46,392 nucleotides of DNA from DASSWG01 sp041689995 (lineage in GTDB: Bacteria; Bacteroidota; Bacteroidia; Flavobacteriales; Flavobacteriaceae), in the NCBI GenBank assembly GCA_041689995.1, contig JBDNFD010000120.1, forward strand, positions 1-46,392, in the 5' to 3' direction. Positions 16,770-25,084 of this stretch are shown here, one piece after another (the first letter of the stretch is position 1; each line of letters opens with the position of its first letter). The position numbers were made by a program, and so were the translations under genes. Under the pieces are notes generated by a model. The model made no database searches. It was not told where the DNA came from and saw only the letters and a program-made list of their open reading frames with translations.

Positions 16770-17301
16770 AGGAGATTGGGTGGAAGTGCTCGACGACAAT
16801 CTTTCGGGAAAAGTCACCAGTATTGAAGGTCAGCAGATTACCATTGAAACTTCAGACGGATTTCAAATGGTTTTTCAGGAAAATGAATTGGTGAAAATTC
16901 CTACGGAAAATCAAATTAAAGTAGATAAAGCTTCATTGCGGTCGGCGTTGGAAGAAAAACGGATTATCAAAAAGAATTCCAAGCGCAAAACCAAAGTTAA
17001 AGAACGGAATATCGCCGCCATGGAAGTTGATTTGCACATCCATCAGCTGACAGATTCCACAAAAAATAAAAACAAATTTGATTTGTTGAACCTTCAATTG
17101 GAAACGGCAAAACGCCAACTTGATTTTGCCATAAAAAAACGCATTCAAAAAGTGGTATTTATCCACGGAGTGGGCGAGGGGGTTTTAAGGGCTGAGTTGG
17201 AAACGCTTTTTAATCGTTATGAAAACCTGAAATTTTACGACGCCGATTATCAAAAATATGGCTTGGGCGCCACCGAAGTTTATATTTTTCAAAACGGTTG
17301 A
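16753..17301 (+). CDS. Smr-domain protein (MutS2 C-terminal-like)
   Basis: A 182-residue protein with an N-terminal KOW/Tudor-like barrel (KGDWVEVLDDNLSGKVTSIEG, about 6-50), a basic linker (KRIIKKNSKRKTKVKERN) and a C-terminal Smr domain (about 95-182). The Smr hallmarks are EVDLHIHQL (the D-L-H motif) and VVFIHGVGEGVLRAEL (H-G-x-G). Smr domains are nucleases or nucleic-acid binders, found at the end of MutS2 or alone. The barrel plus Smr arrangement is common in Bacteroidota. The start at 16753 overlaps the upstream gene; 16741 is an alternative. Its stop abuts the stop of the convergent lipoprotein gene with no spacer. Confidence 0.8.
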   Translation: MTNIIKGDWVEVLDDNLSGKVTSIEGQQITIETSDGFQMVFQENELVKIPTENQIKVDKASLRSALEEKRIIKKNSKRKTKVKERNIAAMEVDLHIHQLTDSTKNKNKFDLLNLQLETAKRQLDFAIKKRIQKVVFIHGVGEGVLRAELETLFNRYENLKFYDADYQKYGLGATEVYIFQNG

Positions 17302-18258
17302 TTAGTCGACCAATAACCTAACGCTTTTGGTCACATCCAAATAACCCATCATCAAGGTTTCAAAGACGATATTTTCATCACTGGCAAGGTGGTCCATTGT
17401 TACATTTTTTGCGACCAAGAAAGTACGAAAAGTTCTGGAAATCATATACTTTTTGAATAAATCTAGCGGTAAAGATTCTGTATCATCTGGATCCAAATAG
17501 TTCGGAATCGTATCCAAATCCGTGTCATCATCTGCGGGGTTCAAATCCGGAAATCCATCGTTGTTCACATCATCGTAAGCGTTTAAATCTTCATATCGTG
17601 TAATTGTTCCATCGCCATCATCATCATCATCCAAATAATTCGGAATTCCGTCATTATCCGTGTCCGGTAGGCTGCCAGGTTCTGCATCGTCATCGTTCAC
17701 GGCAATTTCCACGGAAGTGGGAACATTGTCATTATCATCATCCGGATCAATAAAATTTGGAATTCCATCGCCATCTGTATCATCATCAAAATAATCGCCG
17801 TTGCCGTTGAGATCTTCCATTTCGGCAGGAACTCCGTCACCATCATCTTGAGAAGTAACGGTGGTGTTGAAAACAACGCTTCCCCCAGATGTGCTGGTAT
17901 ATTCATCTACAACATTGGGCGAACTGGGCGGAATTTCATTACAAAAATAATCCGAACCACTAATTCCACCGTTATAACTGCGGTAAATCAATTTATTGTT
18001 ATTGTCCAGATTAATCGTTCGCGGTGCGGGATTTTGTAAACTGTCGGAAGTACCGGTGAAATTTTCATCTTCAAAATTGAAGGATAAACTTTCGTTCGGA
18101 TCGGTATTGATACCATAAATCACCTTCGTACTGTTTTCGCCACACAATTGCAGTTGGGTTTCGGAATCAAAATCGAAGGTGGAAACAATGACATCGCCGT
18201 CATCACATCCAGAAATAATTCCTCCAAGAACGAACAACAAAAATAATTTCCGCATCAT
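17302..18258 (-). CDS. Lipoprotein with thrombospondin type 3-like calcium repeats
   Basis: A 318-residue envelope lipoprotein. The signal peptide MMRKLFLLFVLGGIISGC places the lipidation Cys at residue 18, followed by an Asp-rich stretch (DDGD). The centre (about 140-260) contains repeated D-x-D-x-D-G-(I/V)-P-(N/D)-(F/Y)-x-D units, such as DTDGDGIPNFIDPDDDNDN and DTDNDGIPNYLDDDDDGDG, the TSP3 pattern that binds calcium. The C-terminal 60 residues (LDLFKKYMISRTFRTFLVAK onwards) look like a separate small helical domain. Partner and function are unknown. A -7-like box lies about 55 bp upstream on the same strand. Confidence 0.75.
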   Translation of the reverse strand: MMRKLFLLFVLGGIISGCDDGDVIVSTFDFDSETQLQLCGENSTKVIYGINTDPNESLSFNFEDENFTGTSDSLQNPAPRTINLDNNNKLIYRSYNGGISGSDYFCNEIPPSSPNVVDEYTSTSGGSVVFNTTVTSQDDGDGVPAEMEDLNGNGDYFDDDTDGDGIPNFIDPDDDNDNVPTSVEIAVNDDDAEPGSLPDTDNDGIPNYLDDDDDGDGTITRYEDLNAYDDVNNDGFPDLNPADDDTDLDTIPNYLDPDDTESLPLDLFKKYMISRTFRTFLVAKNVTMDHLASDENIVFETLMMGYLDVTKSVRLLVD

Positions 18259-18310
18259 ATTTTTAAAATTAGATTTTGTCTGCCAAGAATTAGCTACCGA
18301 TAGACATCGG

Positions 18311-18318
18311 CAAAATTA
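18311..18318 (-). promoter_or_regulatory. -7 box ahead of the TSP3 lipoprotein
   Basis: TAATTTTG on the minus strand is a perfect TAnnTTTG match, about 50 bp before the ATG at 18258. No TTG is found at the usual distance. Confidence 0.4.
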
Positions 18319-18368
18319 GCGATTTGCATTTTATAACGCTGAATCCCATAAAGAATTTCAAAATTCTT

Positions 18369-18376
18369 TATTTTTG
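18369..18376 (+). promoter_or_regulatory. -7 box ahead of the cysteine desulfurase
   Basis: TATTTTTG matches TAnnTTTG, about 92 bp before the start codon at 18469. No clear -33 TTG. Confidence 0.35.
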
Positions 18377-18468
18377 CACTGATTTCCGGGAAAAAGGAAT
18401 TTAAAAATAATCGATACAAGAGTGAAATTGGAAGCAAAACGAATTTTTCCTTGTAATTTCAAAGAAAT

Positions 18469-19614
18469 ATGAGAAAAGTATATTTTGACAGTGCCGCCAC
18501 GACACAAATGCGGGAAGAAGTTATTGAGAAAATGACGAAAACAATGCGTGAAATATATGGAAATCCGTCTTCCACACATTCTTTTGGACGTTCGGCAAAA
18601 TCCGCTATCGAACAAGCACGAAAAACCGTTGCGGGATTGTTGAACGTGTCGGCTTCTGAAATCGTTTTTACGTCCGGCGGGACCGAAGCAGACAATTTGA
18701 CATTGAATTCAGCGGTGCGCGATTTGGGCGTGCGATGTATTATTACTTCCAAAATTGAACATCATGCGGTTTTGCACACACTTGATCAGCTAAAGGAATG
18801 TTATGATGTTACGGTAGATTATGTTGATTTGGATGAATGCGGTAATGTGAATTTAAACCATTTGGAATCCCTTTTGAAGAGTTCCACAGAAAAAACCTTG
18901 GTGAGTTTGATGCACGTTAACAATGAAGTGGGGAACATGTTGGACATCAAAAAAACCGCGGAACTTTGTAAAAAATACGATACGTTATTTCATTGCGACA
19001 CGGTGCAATCCGTAGGACATTTTGAATTGGATTTGACGGAAATACCGGTAGATTTTATCGCCGTCAGTGCCCATAAATTTCATGGGCCAAAAGGAGTGGG
19101 GTTTGCGTTTATTAGAAAAAACACCGGCTTAAAACCCTTGATTTTTGGTGGGTCACAAGAGCGGGGCTATCGCGCGGGAACGGAAAGCGTGCATAACATT
19201 GTTGGTTTGGAAGAAGCTTTGCGACTTTCCTATGAAAATTTGGAGGAAGAGAAAGCCTATGTGACCGATTTGAAAAAATATTTTATCGATCGGTTGAAAA
19301 AGGAAATTCCGGGTGCAAAATTGAATGGAAATTGCTCCGAAATGGAAAAAAGCACTTATACCCTCATTAATGTTTGCCTTCCCATTTCTGCTGAAAAAGC
19401 CATTTTATTATTGTTCCAACTCGATTTGAACGGAATCGCTTGTTCTAAAGGGAGCGCTTGCCAGAGTGGGGCAGAAGGAGGTTCTCATGTGCTGAACGCT
19501 ATTTTGGGAGAAGATGACAAGAAAAAACCTTCTCTTCGATTTTCGTTTTCACATTTCAATACCAAGGAGGATATTGATTATGTGATTGACGTGCTGAAGG
19601 AACAAATGAAATAG
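18469..19614 (+). CDS. iscS: Cysteine desulfurase (NifS/IscS family)
   Basis: A 381-residue class V PLP enzyme that removes sulfur from cysteine as a persulfide for Fe-S clusters and other thio-cofactors. Visible are VYFDSAATTQMREEV at the N-terminus, FTSGGTEADN (phosphate binding), EHHAVLHTL with the conserved His98/His99 region, MHVNNEVGN, the PLP lysine K203 in VSAHKFHGPKG, and the catalytic cysteine C331 in KGSACQSG. The short active-site loop and SACxSG context fit the NifS/IscS group more than SufS. No scaffold or chaperone genes are adjacent, so the symbol rests on the protein alone. It is convergent with the TonB receptor gene. Confidence 0.88.
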   Translation: MRKVYFDSAATTQMREEVIEKMTKTMREIYGNPSSTHSFGRSAKSAIEQARKTVAGLLNVSASEIVFTSGGTEADNLTLNSAVRDLGVRCIITSKIEHHAVLHTLDQLKECYDVTVDYVDLDECGNVNLNHLESLLKSSTEKTLVSLMHVNNEVGNMLDIKKTAELCKKYDTLFHCDTVQSVGHFELDLTEIPVDFIAVSAHKFHGPKGVGFAFIRKNTGLKPLIFGGSQERGYRAGTESVHNIVGLEEALRLSYENLEEEKAYVTDLKKYFIDRLKKEIPGAKLNGNCSEMEKSTYTLINVCLPISAEKAILLLFQLDLNGIACSKGSACQSGAEGGSHVLNAILGEDDKKKPSLRFSFSHFNTKEDIDYVIDVLKEQMK

Positions 19615-19744
19615 GTATAAATCTCAAAAATCGTATTTTAAGTTTGATGATTTTATTCGATTCCTTTTTTTGAGTCCATTAAATTCAGGTGATTGCGGAC
19701 AACTATTTGGATAGCTGGAAATTTGATTGATTTTCTACGATTTA

Positions 19745-22204
19745 TCAAAAACCCATTGAAACCCGCAAATTAAAAACCCTGGGCGACAAATAATTGGGAA
19801 CTGCATATTGGGTTTTGGTATAAGCATCGCGCACGAATGTGTTGGTGATGGAATTTTGCACGTCGAACATATTGAAAATTTCAAATCCCACGCTCAGGGT
19901 TTCGAAAGAATGTAGCCAATGTCCTTTTGGAAAACGTTTGTTGGAATCGGTCAGAACATAGGAAATTCCCACATCGACGCGCTTGTAATCCGGCAAACGC
20001 AATTGATAGTCATACGGATCGGCATAATCGGGGGAACCTCCGGGCAATCCGGTGTTATAAACCAAATTCAGGTACAATTTCAAACTCGGAATATTCGGTA
20101 CATAATCCTGAAAAACCACACCAAATTTCAAACGTTGATCTGTGGGGCGCGAGATATATCCGCGATCATTAATGTTCACTTCGGTCTTCAAATACCCAAA
20201 ACTCACCCAACTTTCCGTTCCCGGAACAAATTCTCCGTTCATCCGTAAATCCAATCCATACGCGTAGGCTTCGGCATCGTTATTTGCGCGATAACGAATT
20301 TGAACATTTTCAACCGTATAAGGATTTACATCGCTGAGTTTTTTATAATAAGCTTCTGAAATTAATTTAAAAGGCCGTTTCCAAAGCAAAAAACTATATT
20401 CATTCCCTAAAACCACATGAATGGATTGTTGCGCTTTTACATCAGGATTCACCATTCCGGTCGAGTCCCGCAGTTCTTTATAAAAAGGCGGCTGATGATA
20501 AAACCCACCGGAAAGCCTGAAAATCATATCTTTTTTCCAGTCGGGTTTGATTGCGAATTGAGCCCTTGGACTAAAAATAGTTTTGGTTTCCGAAGAAAAA
20601 TCATTTCCACTAACGGTCCAGTTGTGCGCCCGAACACCCAAATTGAACCAAACATCATTGTTTCCGAAATTACTGCGATTGCTCCACTGCACAAAGCCGG
20701 AAACCCGATCGATTTGCGTCTCGTTCATCGCCCGAATATTGGAAAACGGAACCAGCGGTGCATCGTAACTTTCATATGGTTGCTCATTTTGAAAATCGAC
20801 AAGGGGAGGACGAATGGAAAATCCTGCGGAATCAATGATTTCATATTCCCTTATACGGTCGCGAATATCTTCATGTGTATATTTAATGCCATAATCAAAT
20901 TGTTGCTTTTCAATAGTGTAAGTTCCTTTATGAGAAATGTTGAAAATCAGCGCATCCAGATCGTTTCGGGCGTGAGTGAGTTGGGAACCAATTCCCTCGG
21001 TGAATTCTACGTCGCCCAAATCTTCACTGCCAATATCGGTGTTTGGCCTGCCCAAGCGATATTCCGCCAGAATATCATAATATTCCTGTTCTTGGGTGTT
21101 ATAAGTCGAAAAAATCAGTTCTGCGGTATAATCTTCGGAAACTTTATAACTCGCTTTCAGTGCGCCAAAATAAGTTTGATAACGGTCCTGCTCCTGGCCT
21201 TCATAAAACACCAATAAAGCCCTCGGATCTTGCAAAGTTCCGAAATTTGTTTGTCGGGTTAAAGGTTCATAATCATATTTATTCAAGGAAATATTTCCAA
21301 GGAAACCCAACTCAAATTTATCATTGAATTGATACGTCAAAAAGCTCTGAACATCGGCAAAAACCGGATGATAATTGGTTTCCGTTTCTTTGGCGTTCAC
21401 AAACAAACTGTTGTCGCGGTAGCGTAAACCAACAATTCCAGAAAGCTTTTTGTTTCTTGAAACCCCTTCCACCGAAACACTTCCGCCAAGAAAACTCAAA
21501 TCTGCCGAGGCCCCAAAATCTACCGGACGGCGATAATGAATATCCAAAACCGAAGAAAGTTTATCGCCATATTTTGCTTGAAATCCGCCTGCGGAAAACT
21601 CCACCTTACGAACCAAATCGGAGTTTATAAAACTCAATCCTTCTTGTTGTCCACTGCGCACCAAAAAAGGTCGATAAATTTCGATGCCATTTACATAAAC
21701 CAAGTTTTCATCATAATTTCCACCACGAACGGAATATTGTGTGCTCAATTCGTTGTTGGAACTGACGCCAGGAAGTGTTTTTATAAGATTTTCCACACCA
21801 GCATTCGCGCCAGGAATTTTTCGGATGGTTTCCGGCTCGATGGTGGTAACACCTGAAACTTTGGTTCGTTCGTTGGTAATGATCACGGCACTGATCTGCT
21901 CCACATTTTTCTTGAGCACAAAATTCAGTTCCTTTTTGCTATTTTCAGGTAGGTTGATGCGAAAACTAATATTTTTGAAACCGATGTAGGAAATCACGAT
22001 CTGGATTTCTTTGTTCGCCGGAATTTCCAAACTATAAAATCCATTTTGGTTGGTAAGCGTTCCATCTTCGGAATAGGTGATGTTCGCGCCGGAAATGGGA
22101 AGTTGATTTTCATCGAGCACAATCCCCTTTACGATGGCTGTTTGAGAAAATAGGTTTTGCAGACCAAAAAATAGAAGAAGCAATAAGGGAAGGCTTGTTT
22201 TCAA
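19745..22204 (-). CDS. TonB-dependent outer-membrane receptor
   Basis: An 819-residue receptor. Signal peptide MKTSLPLLLLLFFGLQNLFSQ, then a carboxypeptidase-like regulatory beta-sandwich (about 24-108, AIVKGIVLDENQLPISGANI), a plug (about 118-225, with IPGANAGVENLIKTLPGVSSNNELSTQYSVRGG split by aromatic strands) and a 22-strand barrel ending in the outer-membrane signature LRVSMGF. It would import a ligand using TonB energy. No SusD partner is next to it, so this is more a siderophore/cofactor/peptide-type receptor than a glycan SusC; the substrate is not determined. The start is TTG at 22204, because no ATG precedes the signal peptide. A perfect -7 box lies 48 bp upstream. Confidence 0.9.
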   Translation of the reverse strand: MKTSLPLLLLLFFGLQNLFSQTAIVKGIVLDENQLPISGANITYSEDGTLTNQNGFYSLEIPANKEIQIVISYIGFKNISFRINLPENSKKELNFVLKKNVEQISAVIITNERTKVSGVTTIEPETIRKIPGANAGVENLIKTLPGVSSNNELSTQYSVRGGNYDENLVYVNGIEIYRPFLVRSGQQEGLSFINSDLVRKVEFSAGGFQAKYGDKLSSVLDIHYRRPVDFGASADLSFLGGSVSVEGVSRNKKLSGIVGLRYRDNSLFVNAKETETNYHPVFADVQSFLTYQFNDKFELGFLGNISLNKYDYEPLTRQTNFGTLQDPRALLVFYEGQEQDRYQTYFGALKASYKVSEDYTAELIFSTYNTQEQEYYDILAEYRLGRPNTDIGSEDLGDVEFTEGIGSQLTHARNDLDALIFNISHKGTYTIEKQQFDYGIKYTHEDIRDRIREYEIIDSAGFSIRPPLVDFQNEQPYESYDAPLVPFSNIRAMNETQIDRVSGFVQWSNRSNFGNNDVWFNLGVRAHNWTVSGNDFSSETKTIFSPRAQFAIKPDWKKDMIFRLSGGFYHQPPFYKELRDSTGMVNPDVKAQQSIHVVLGNEYSFLLWKRPFKLISEAYYKKLSDVNPYTVENVQIRYRANNDAEAYAYGLDLRMNGEFVPGTESWVSFGYLKTEVNINDRGYISRPTDQRLKFGVVFQDYVPNIPSLKLYLNLVYNTGLPGGSPDYADPYDYQLRLPDYKRVDVGISYVLTDSNKRFPKGHWLHSFETLSVGFEIFNMFDVQNSITNTFVRDAYTKTQYAVPNYLSPRVFNLRVSMGF

Positions 22205-22251
22205 TATGATTTTTTAAGAATTATCGGTTTGGCAAAAATCTGTTCCGCTGA

Positions 22252-22259
22252 CAAAGATA
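22252..22259 (-). promoter_or_regulatory. -7 box of the TonB receptor gene
   Basis: TATCTTTG on the minus strand, a perfect TAnnTTTG match, about 48 bp before the TTG start. Confidence 0.45.
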
Positions 22260-22379
22260 CTTTTTTTGACCGATTTTTTTAGATAACGTTGTTTGGAGCT
22301 ATCTAATTGTAATATTGAAAAAACAAGAATGAGTTTTCCTTTTATTTCTTCGTAAAAAATCTAATCATAAAAGAAAAAC

Positions 22380-24077
22380 TTACTTACTTTTTCTATGAAA
22401 AACGGCTTCAAAAACAGTACTGTTCCCCACATTATCTGTTACAATTACCTTCAAGTTGTTTTCTGTGTCCGTCACGATTCCGTCGGAAAAATAATAAGTG
22501 ATCAAATCGGTTTTGTGATTATATTCCATCAAAATGAACTTTCCATTCACGGTGGCACGATAGGCACTGATTCCCGAAAAATCATCTGTGATTTTCAAGC
22601 TCATGGTTTCGTTGTTTGATATCCATTTCCCGTCGGAAAAGTTAACAGGAGTGACTTTTGGCGGGGTATCATCGGTTCCTAAAGTATAAGTTCCGAAGGT
22701 TTTCGTATGCGTGGTAAACCTGTTTCCTTCCTTATAAGTAGTGCAATAATATTTCGCGCCCCACGGATAGGTGCGTACAATACAGAGTTTTCTTCGATCT
22801 GCTTCGCTGTATTTGCTGACATCAAAGCCCAAAGTCAAATTTTTGTGCAGGGGAGTAGTGGCTTCGTGCAAATGAATGGTTTCCCCATCGGTGGAAATGT
22901 TTAGATAAGTATCTTCGTAGAGCGCACTTTTTGGAATATAAACATCAAAAATCCCTTCTTCAAAAACCGTAGCGCGCTCCGAACTGGCAAAATAATCAGT
23001 TTTTTTAGGTTCTTTGAACTTAATGGTATCAGAAATTTGGGCTTCGATGGGAATCCGAATGACATTGGAATTTCCGGCGAAATCACTGACCTTTACTACG
23101 AAAATAAAATCTTCTCCGTCCTTAACATCAACCAAACCTTTGTTGACGATATTGGAATAAATACTTAGCTCATTGTTGGGTTCGATGAACAATTTCTGTA
23201 TCCTTTTATCTTTTTCTTTGTAGTAGGAATAATCGATCATACGATTAATATATCCCGATTCCGCGAAGGAAAATTTATCAAAGGTCATTTCAAAATCTTT
23301 GGAGCCATTGCAAAAAGTTTCAATCTTGTAGGTGCCGTTTTTATTATGTTCATAGTCCATTTGGTCAACGGTGGAAATTCCAAACCCGATTTTTCCAAAA
23401 GCATTGATGGTTTCCGTTTTGAAAGTGCCGTCCGATAACGGGATCAATCGTATTTTTTGACGTTCGACACTATTGTTGATATAGGCGCTGTCGCCAACGG
23501 CATATACAAAAAGGCTGCTGATAATAGGTTGCCGCGAATCTTTGATATCCAGTCCAAAAAGCATGGGGTTTATCGGTATGGACTGCTCGTTGCGGATTTC
23601 AAAATGCAAATGTGGGCCGCCGCTGCTTCCTGTATTTCCACTTAAAGCGATTATTTCGCCCTGTGTCACCGGCAACTTATTTTTTGACGGGAATAATTCT
23701 ATTTCAAAACTTTCTTTTTCATATTGATGTTTGCGAACATAAGCTTTTATTTCGGGGGAAAATTCTTTCAAATGTCCATAAACCGTGGTGTAGCCGTTCG
23801 GATGTTGAATATATATTGCTTTTCCAAAACCCCATTGTTGCACTTTTATTCGGCTAACATATCCCGGACCCGCTGCGTGAACGTTTAGTCCGGTGCGCTG
23901 ATCTGTTTTTAAATCCATTCCGCTATGAAAATGGTTCGAGCGCAATTCGCCAAAGGATCCGGCCAAAGTCAAGCGGATTTCCAAAGGGCTTTTAAAATAA
24001 TCTTTTGGGATTTCGGATTGTGCCGAAAGATTTGTTGCAATAAAAATGGAAAAGAAGAAAATCCCGAATTGTTTCAT
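22380..24077 (-). CDS. M23 family metallopeptidase
   Basis: A 565-residue secreted LytM-type peptidase acting on peptidoglycan cross-links or serving as an activator. Signal peptide MKQFGIFFFSIFIATNLSAQ (cleavage near 19-20). The zinc ligands are visible in NHFHSGMDLKTD (about 48-59) and GPHLHFEIRNE (about 154-164), both complete (HxxxD and HxH). The large C-terminal part (about 180-565) contains beta-rich domains typical of flavobacterial M23 proteins, with a final segment TDDTPPKVTPVNFSDG and TDNVGNSTVFEAVF resembling Ig-like repeats. The gene stands alone, with a perfect -7 box close upstream. Confidence 0.88.
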   Translation of the reverse strand: MKQFGIFFFSIFIATNLSAQSEIPKDYFKSPLEIRLTLAGSFGELRSNHFHSGMDLKTDQRTGLNVHAAGPGYVSRIKVQQWGFGKAIYIQHPNGYTTVYGHLKEFSPEIKAYVRKHQYEKESFEIELFPSKNKLPVTQGEIIALSGNTGSSGGPHLHFEIRNEQSIPINPMLFGLDIKDSRQPIISSLFVYAVGDSAYINNSVERQKIRLIPLSDGTFKTETINAFGKIGFGISTVDQMDYEHNKNGTYKIETFCNGSKDFEMTFDKFSFAESGYINRMIDYSYYKEKDKRIQKLFIEPNNELSIYSNIVNKGLVDVKDGEDFIFVVKVSDFAGNSNVIRIPIEAQISDTIKFKEPKKTDYFASSERATVFEEGIFDVYIPKSALYEDTYLNISTDGETIHLHEATTPLHKNLTLGFDVSKYSEADRRKLCIVRTYPWGAKYYCTTYKEGNRFTTHTKTFGTYTLGTDDTPPKVTPVNFSDGKWISNNETMSLKITDDFSGISAYRATVNGKFILMEYNHKTDLITYYFSDGIVTDTENNLKVIVTDNVGNSTVFEAVFHRKSK

Positions 24078-24106
24078 CTGTAAAAGTTTTTGGCATAAAA
24101 ATTACG

Positions 24107-24114
24107 CAAATATA
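24107..24114 (-). promoter_or_regulatory. -7 box of the M23 peptidase gene
   Basis: TATATTTG on the minus strand, a perfect TAnnTTTG match, about 30 bp before the ATG at 24077. Confidence 0.45.
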
Positions 24115-24215
24115 ACGAAGCAACCAAATGGGATATTGGAACAAGGTTTTTTTAAAGCCTAAAGCTTACAGCCTAAAGCACAAAATATTTTACTTGGAAA
24201 ATTATGCGAAAAAAA

Positions 24216-24245
24216 TTGGAGTATTGCCAAAGAATAGTAACTTTG
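24216..24245 (+). promoter_or_regulatory. Complete Bacteroidota-type promoter of the zapA operon
   Basis: TTG at 24216-24218, exactly 19 bp, then TAACTTTG at 24238-24245. This is the full -33/-7 arrangement recognised by the unusual primary sigma factor of this phylum. Transcription would begin near 24252, about 20 nt before the ATG at 24273. Confidence 0.75.
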
Positions 24246-24272
24246 TATGCGTAAGTATTAGGTCGACCGCTG

Positions 24273-24563
24273 ATGAGCAATTTGATGGAAATAGTTGATT
24301 CGCTAGAAGATAAGGTTGGGAAATTGTTGCAGAAACAAGAGGTTTTGAGAAATAAAAACCGTACCTTAGAGGAAAATTTAAAAATCAATCTGGGTGATTT
24401 TGCAAAACTGGAACAAAAAATCCAAGCGCTGGAGGATCGAAATCAAACCTTGAAAGCGGCAAACGCAATACTGGGCAGTAATGAATATAAAAGGGAAACA
24501 AAACTCAAAATAAACGGCTTGATCAGAGAAATCGATCAATGTATTGTTCAACTTTCGGAATAA
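24273..24563 (+). CDS. Coiled-coil protein upstream of zapA
   Basis: A 96-residue protein that is almost entirely heptad-patterned helix (LEDKVGKLLQKQEVLRNKNRTLEENLKI and LEQKIQALEDRNQTLKAANA). It has no signal peptide and no catalytic motif. It starts 28 bp after a strong promoter and is separated from zapA by only 7 bp, so the two are made together. Size, coiled-coil nature and ZapA linkage make a ZapB-like partner in the division ring a reasonable inference, but no sequence homology to ZapB can be claimed by eye. Confidence 0.7.
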   Translation: MSNLMEIVDSLEDKVGKLLQKQEVLRNKNRTLEENLKINLGDFAKLEQKIQALEDRNQTLKAANAILGSNEYKRETKLKINGLIREIDQCIVQLSE

Positions 24564-24570
24564 CCTGTCG

Positions 24571-24864
24571 ATGTCGGAAAAGCTTAAAATAAAAATATCG
24601 ATAGCAGACCGAATGTATCCGATGACTGTCTTCCCACACCAGGAAGAGGGTTTGCGAAAAGCGGCAAAGAAAATTGAAACGGTGATCAAGCAATTTGAGC
24701 AGAATTACGCGGTGAGGGACAAACAAGATGTATTGGCAATGTGCGCTTTACAATTTGCGGCCCAAACCGAGCAAGAAACGATAAGCAATGACCACGAAAT
24801 CACCGAAGCGGAAGAAAAATTGGGCGCGCTCAATGAATTGCTTCAGAAACATGTGGTCGAATAG
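24571..24864 (+). CDS. zapA: Cell division protein ZapA
   Basis: A 97-residue ZapA, the small protein that bundles FtsZ filaments at midcell. The N-terminal beta-hairpin domain reads KIKISIADRMYPMTVFPHQEEGLRKAAKKIE, the usual ZapA pattern, followed by a long helix with DVLAMCALQFAAQTEQE and an acidic coiled coil for tetramerisation. The ATG at 24571 is taken in preference to an earlier in-frame start that would overlap the coiled-coil gene. The 6S RNA gene follows, an arrangement also known from Gammaproteobacteria. Confidence 0.85.
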   Translation: MSEKLKIKISIADRMYPMTVFPHQEEGLRKAAKKIETVIKQFEQNYAVRDKQDVLAMCALQFAAQTEQETISNDHEITEAEEKLGALNELLQKHVVE

Positions 24865-24906
24865 AAATTTGATACTACGTTCTTTTAAATAAAAACAAGG
24901 TTTACT

Positions 24907-25072
24907 GCCTGTACTAGTTATTCTTTTTTGATAAACTCAACACTATTCTATTAAAAAGGGTGAGTTTAAGTTGTTAAAGCATGCCGTCTTCGAGCGGATC
25001 CTTGATCAACTTGTTAGCCCTAAACTTGATTAATGGAGTTTAACAAAACCAATGCTGGTACAGGCTTTTTTT
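24907..25072 (+). ncRNA. ssrS: 6S RNA (flavobacterial type)
   Basis: About 165 nt between zapA and rny. The ends pair as an 11-bp closing stem: GCCTGTACTAG at 24907-24917 with CTGGTACAGGC at 25055-25065 (one G-U pair), followed directly by TTTTTTT (25066-25072). Internal segments such as GAGTTTAAG / CTTGATTAATGGAGTTT and the unpaired A/T-rich middle give a long rod with a central bubble, as expected for 6S RNA, which mimics an open promoter and traps RNA polymerase. Position next to zapA supports the call. Fold was judged by eye only. Confidence 0.7.
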
Positions 25073-25084
25073 ATACGCTAACTT

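Noticed and set aside
19615..19744. Terminator between the cysteine desulfurase and TonB receptor
   Set aside because: Only distant CTCAAAAA / TTTTTGAG arms were found; too far apart and no compact stem with a T-tract.
20417..21217. Long plus-strand frame antisense to the TonB receptor (266 codons)
   Set aside because: It is a shadow of the receptor gene: no start context, no protein-like domain, and the receptor frame is fully explained.
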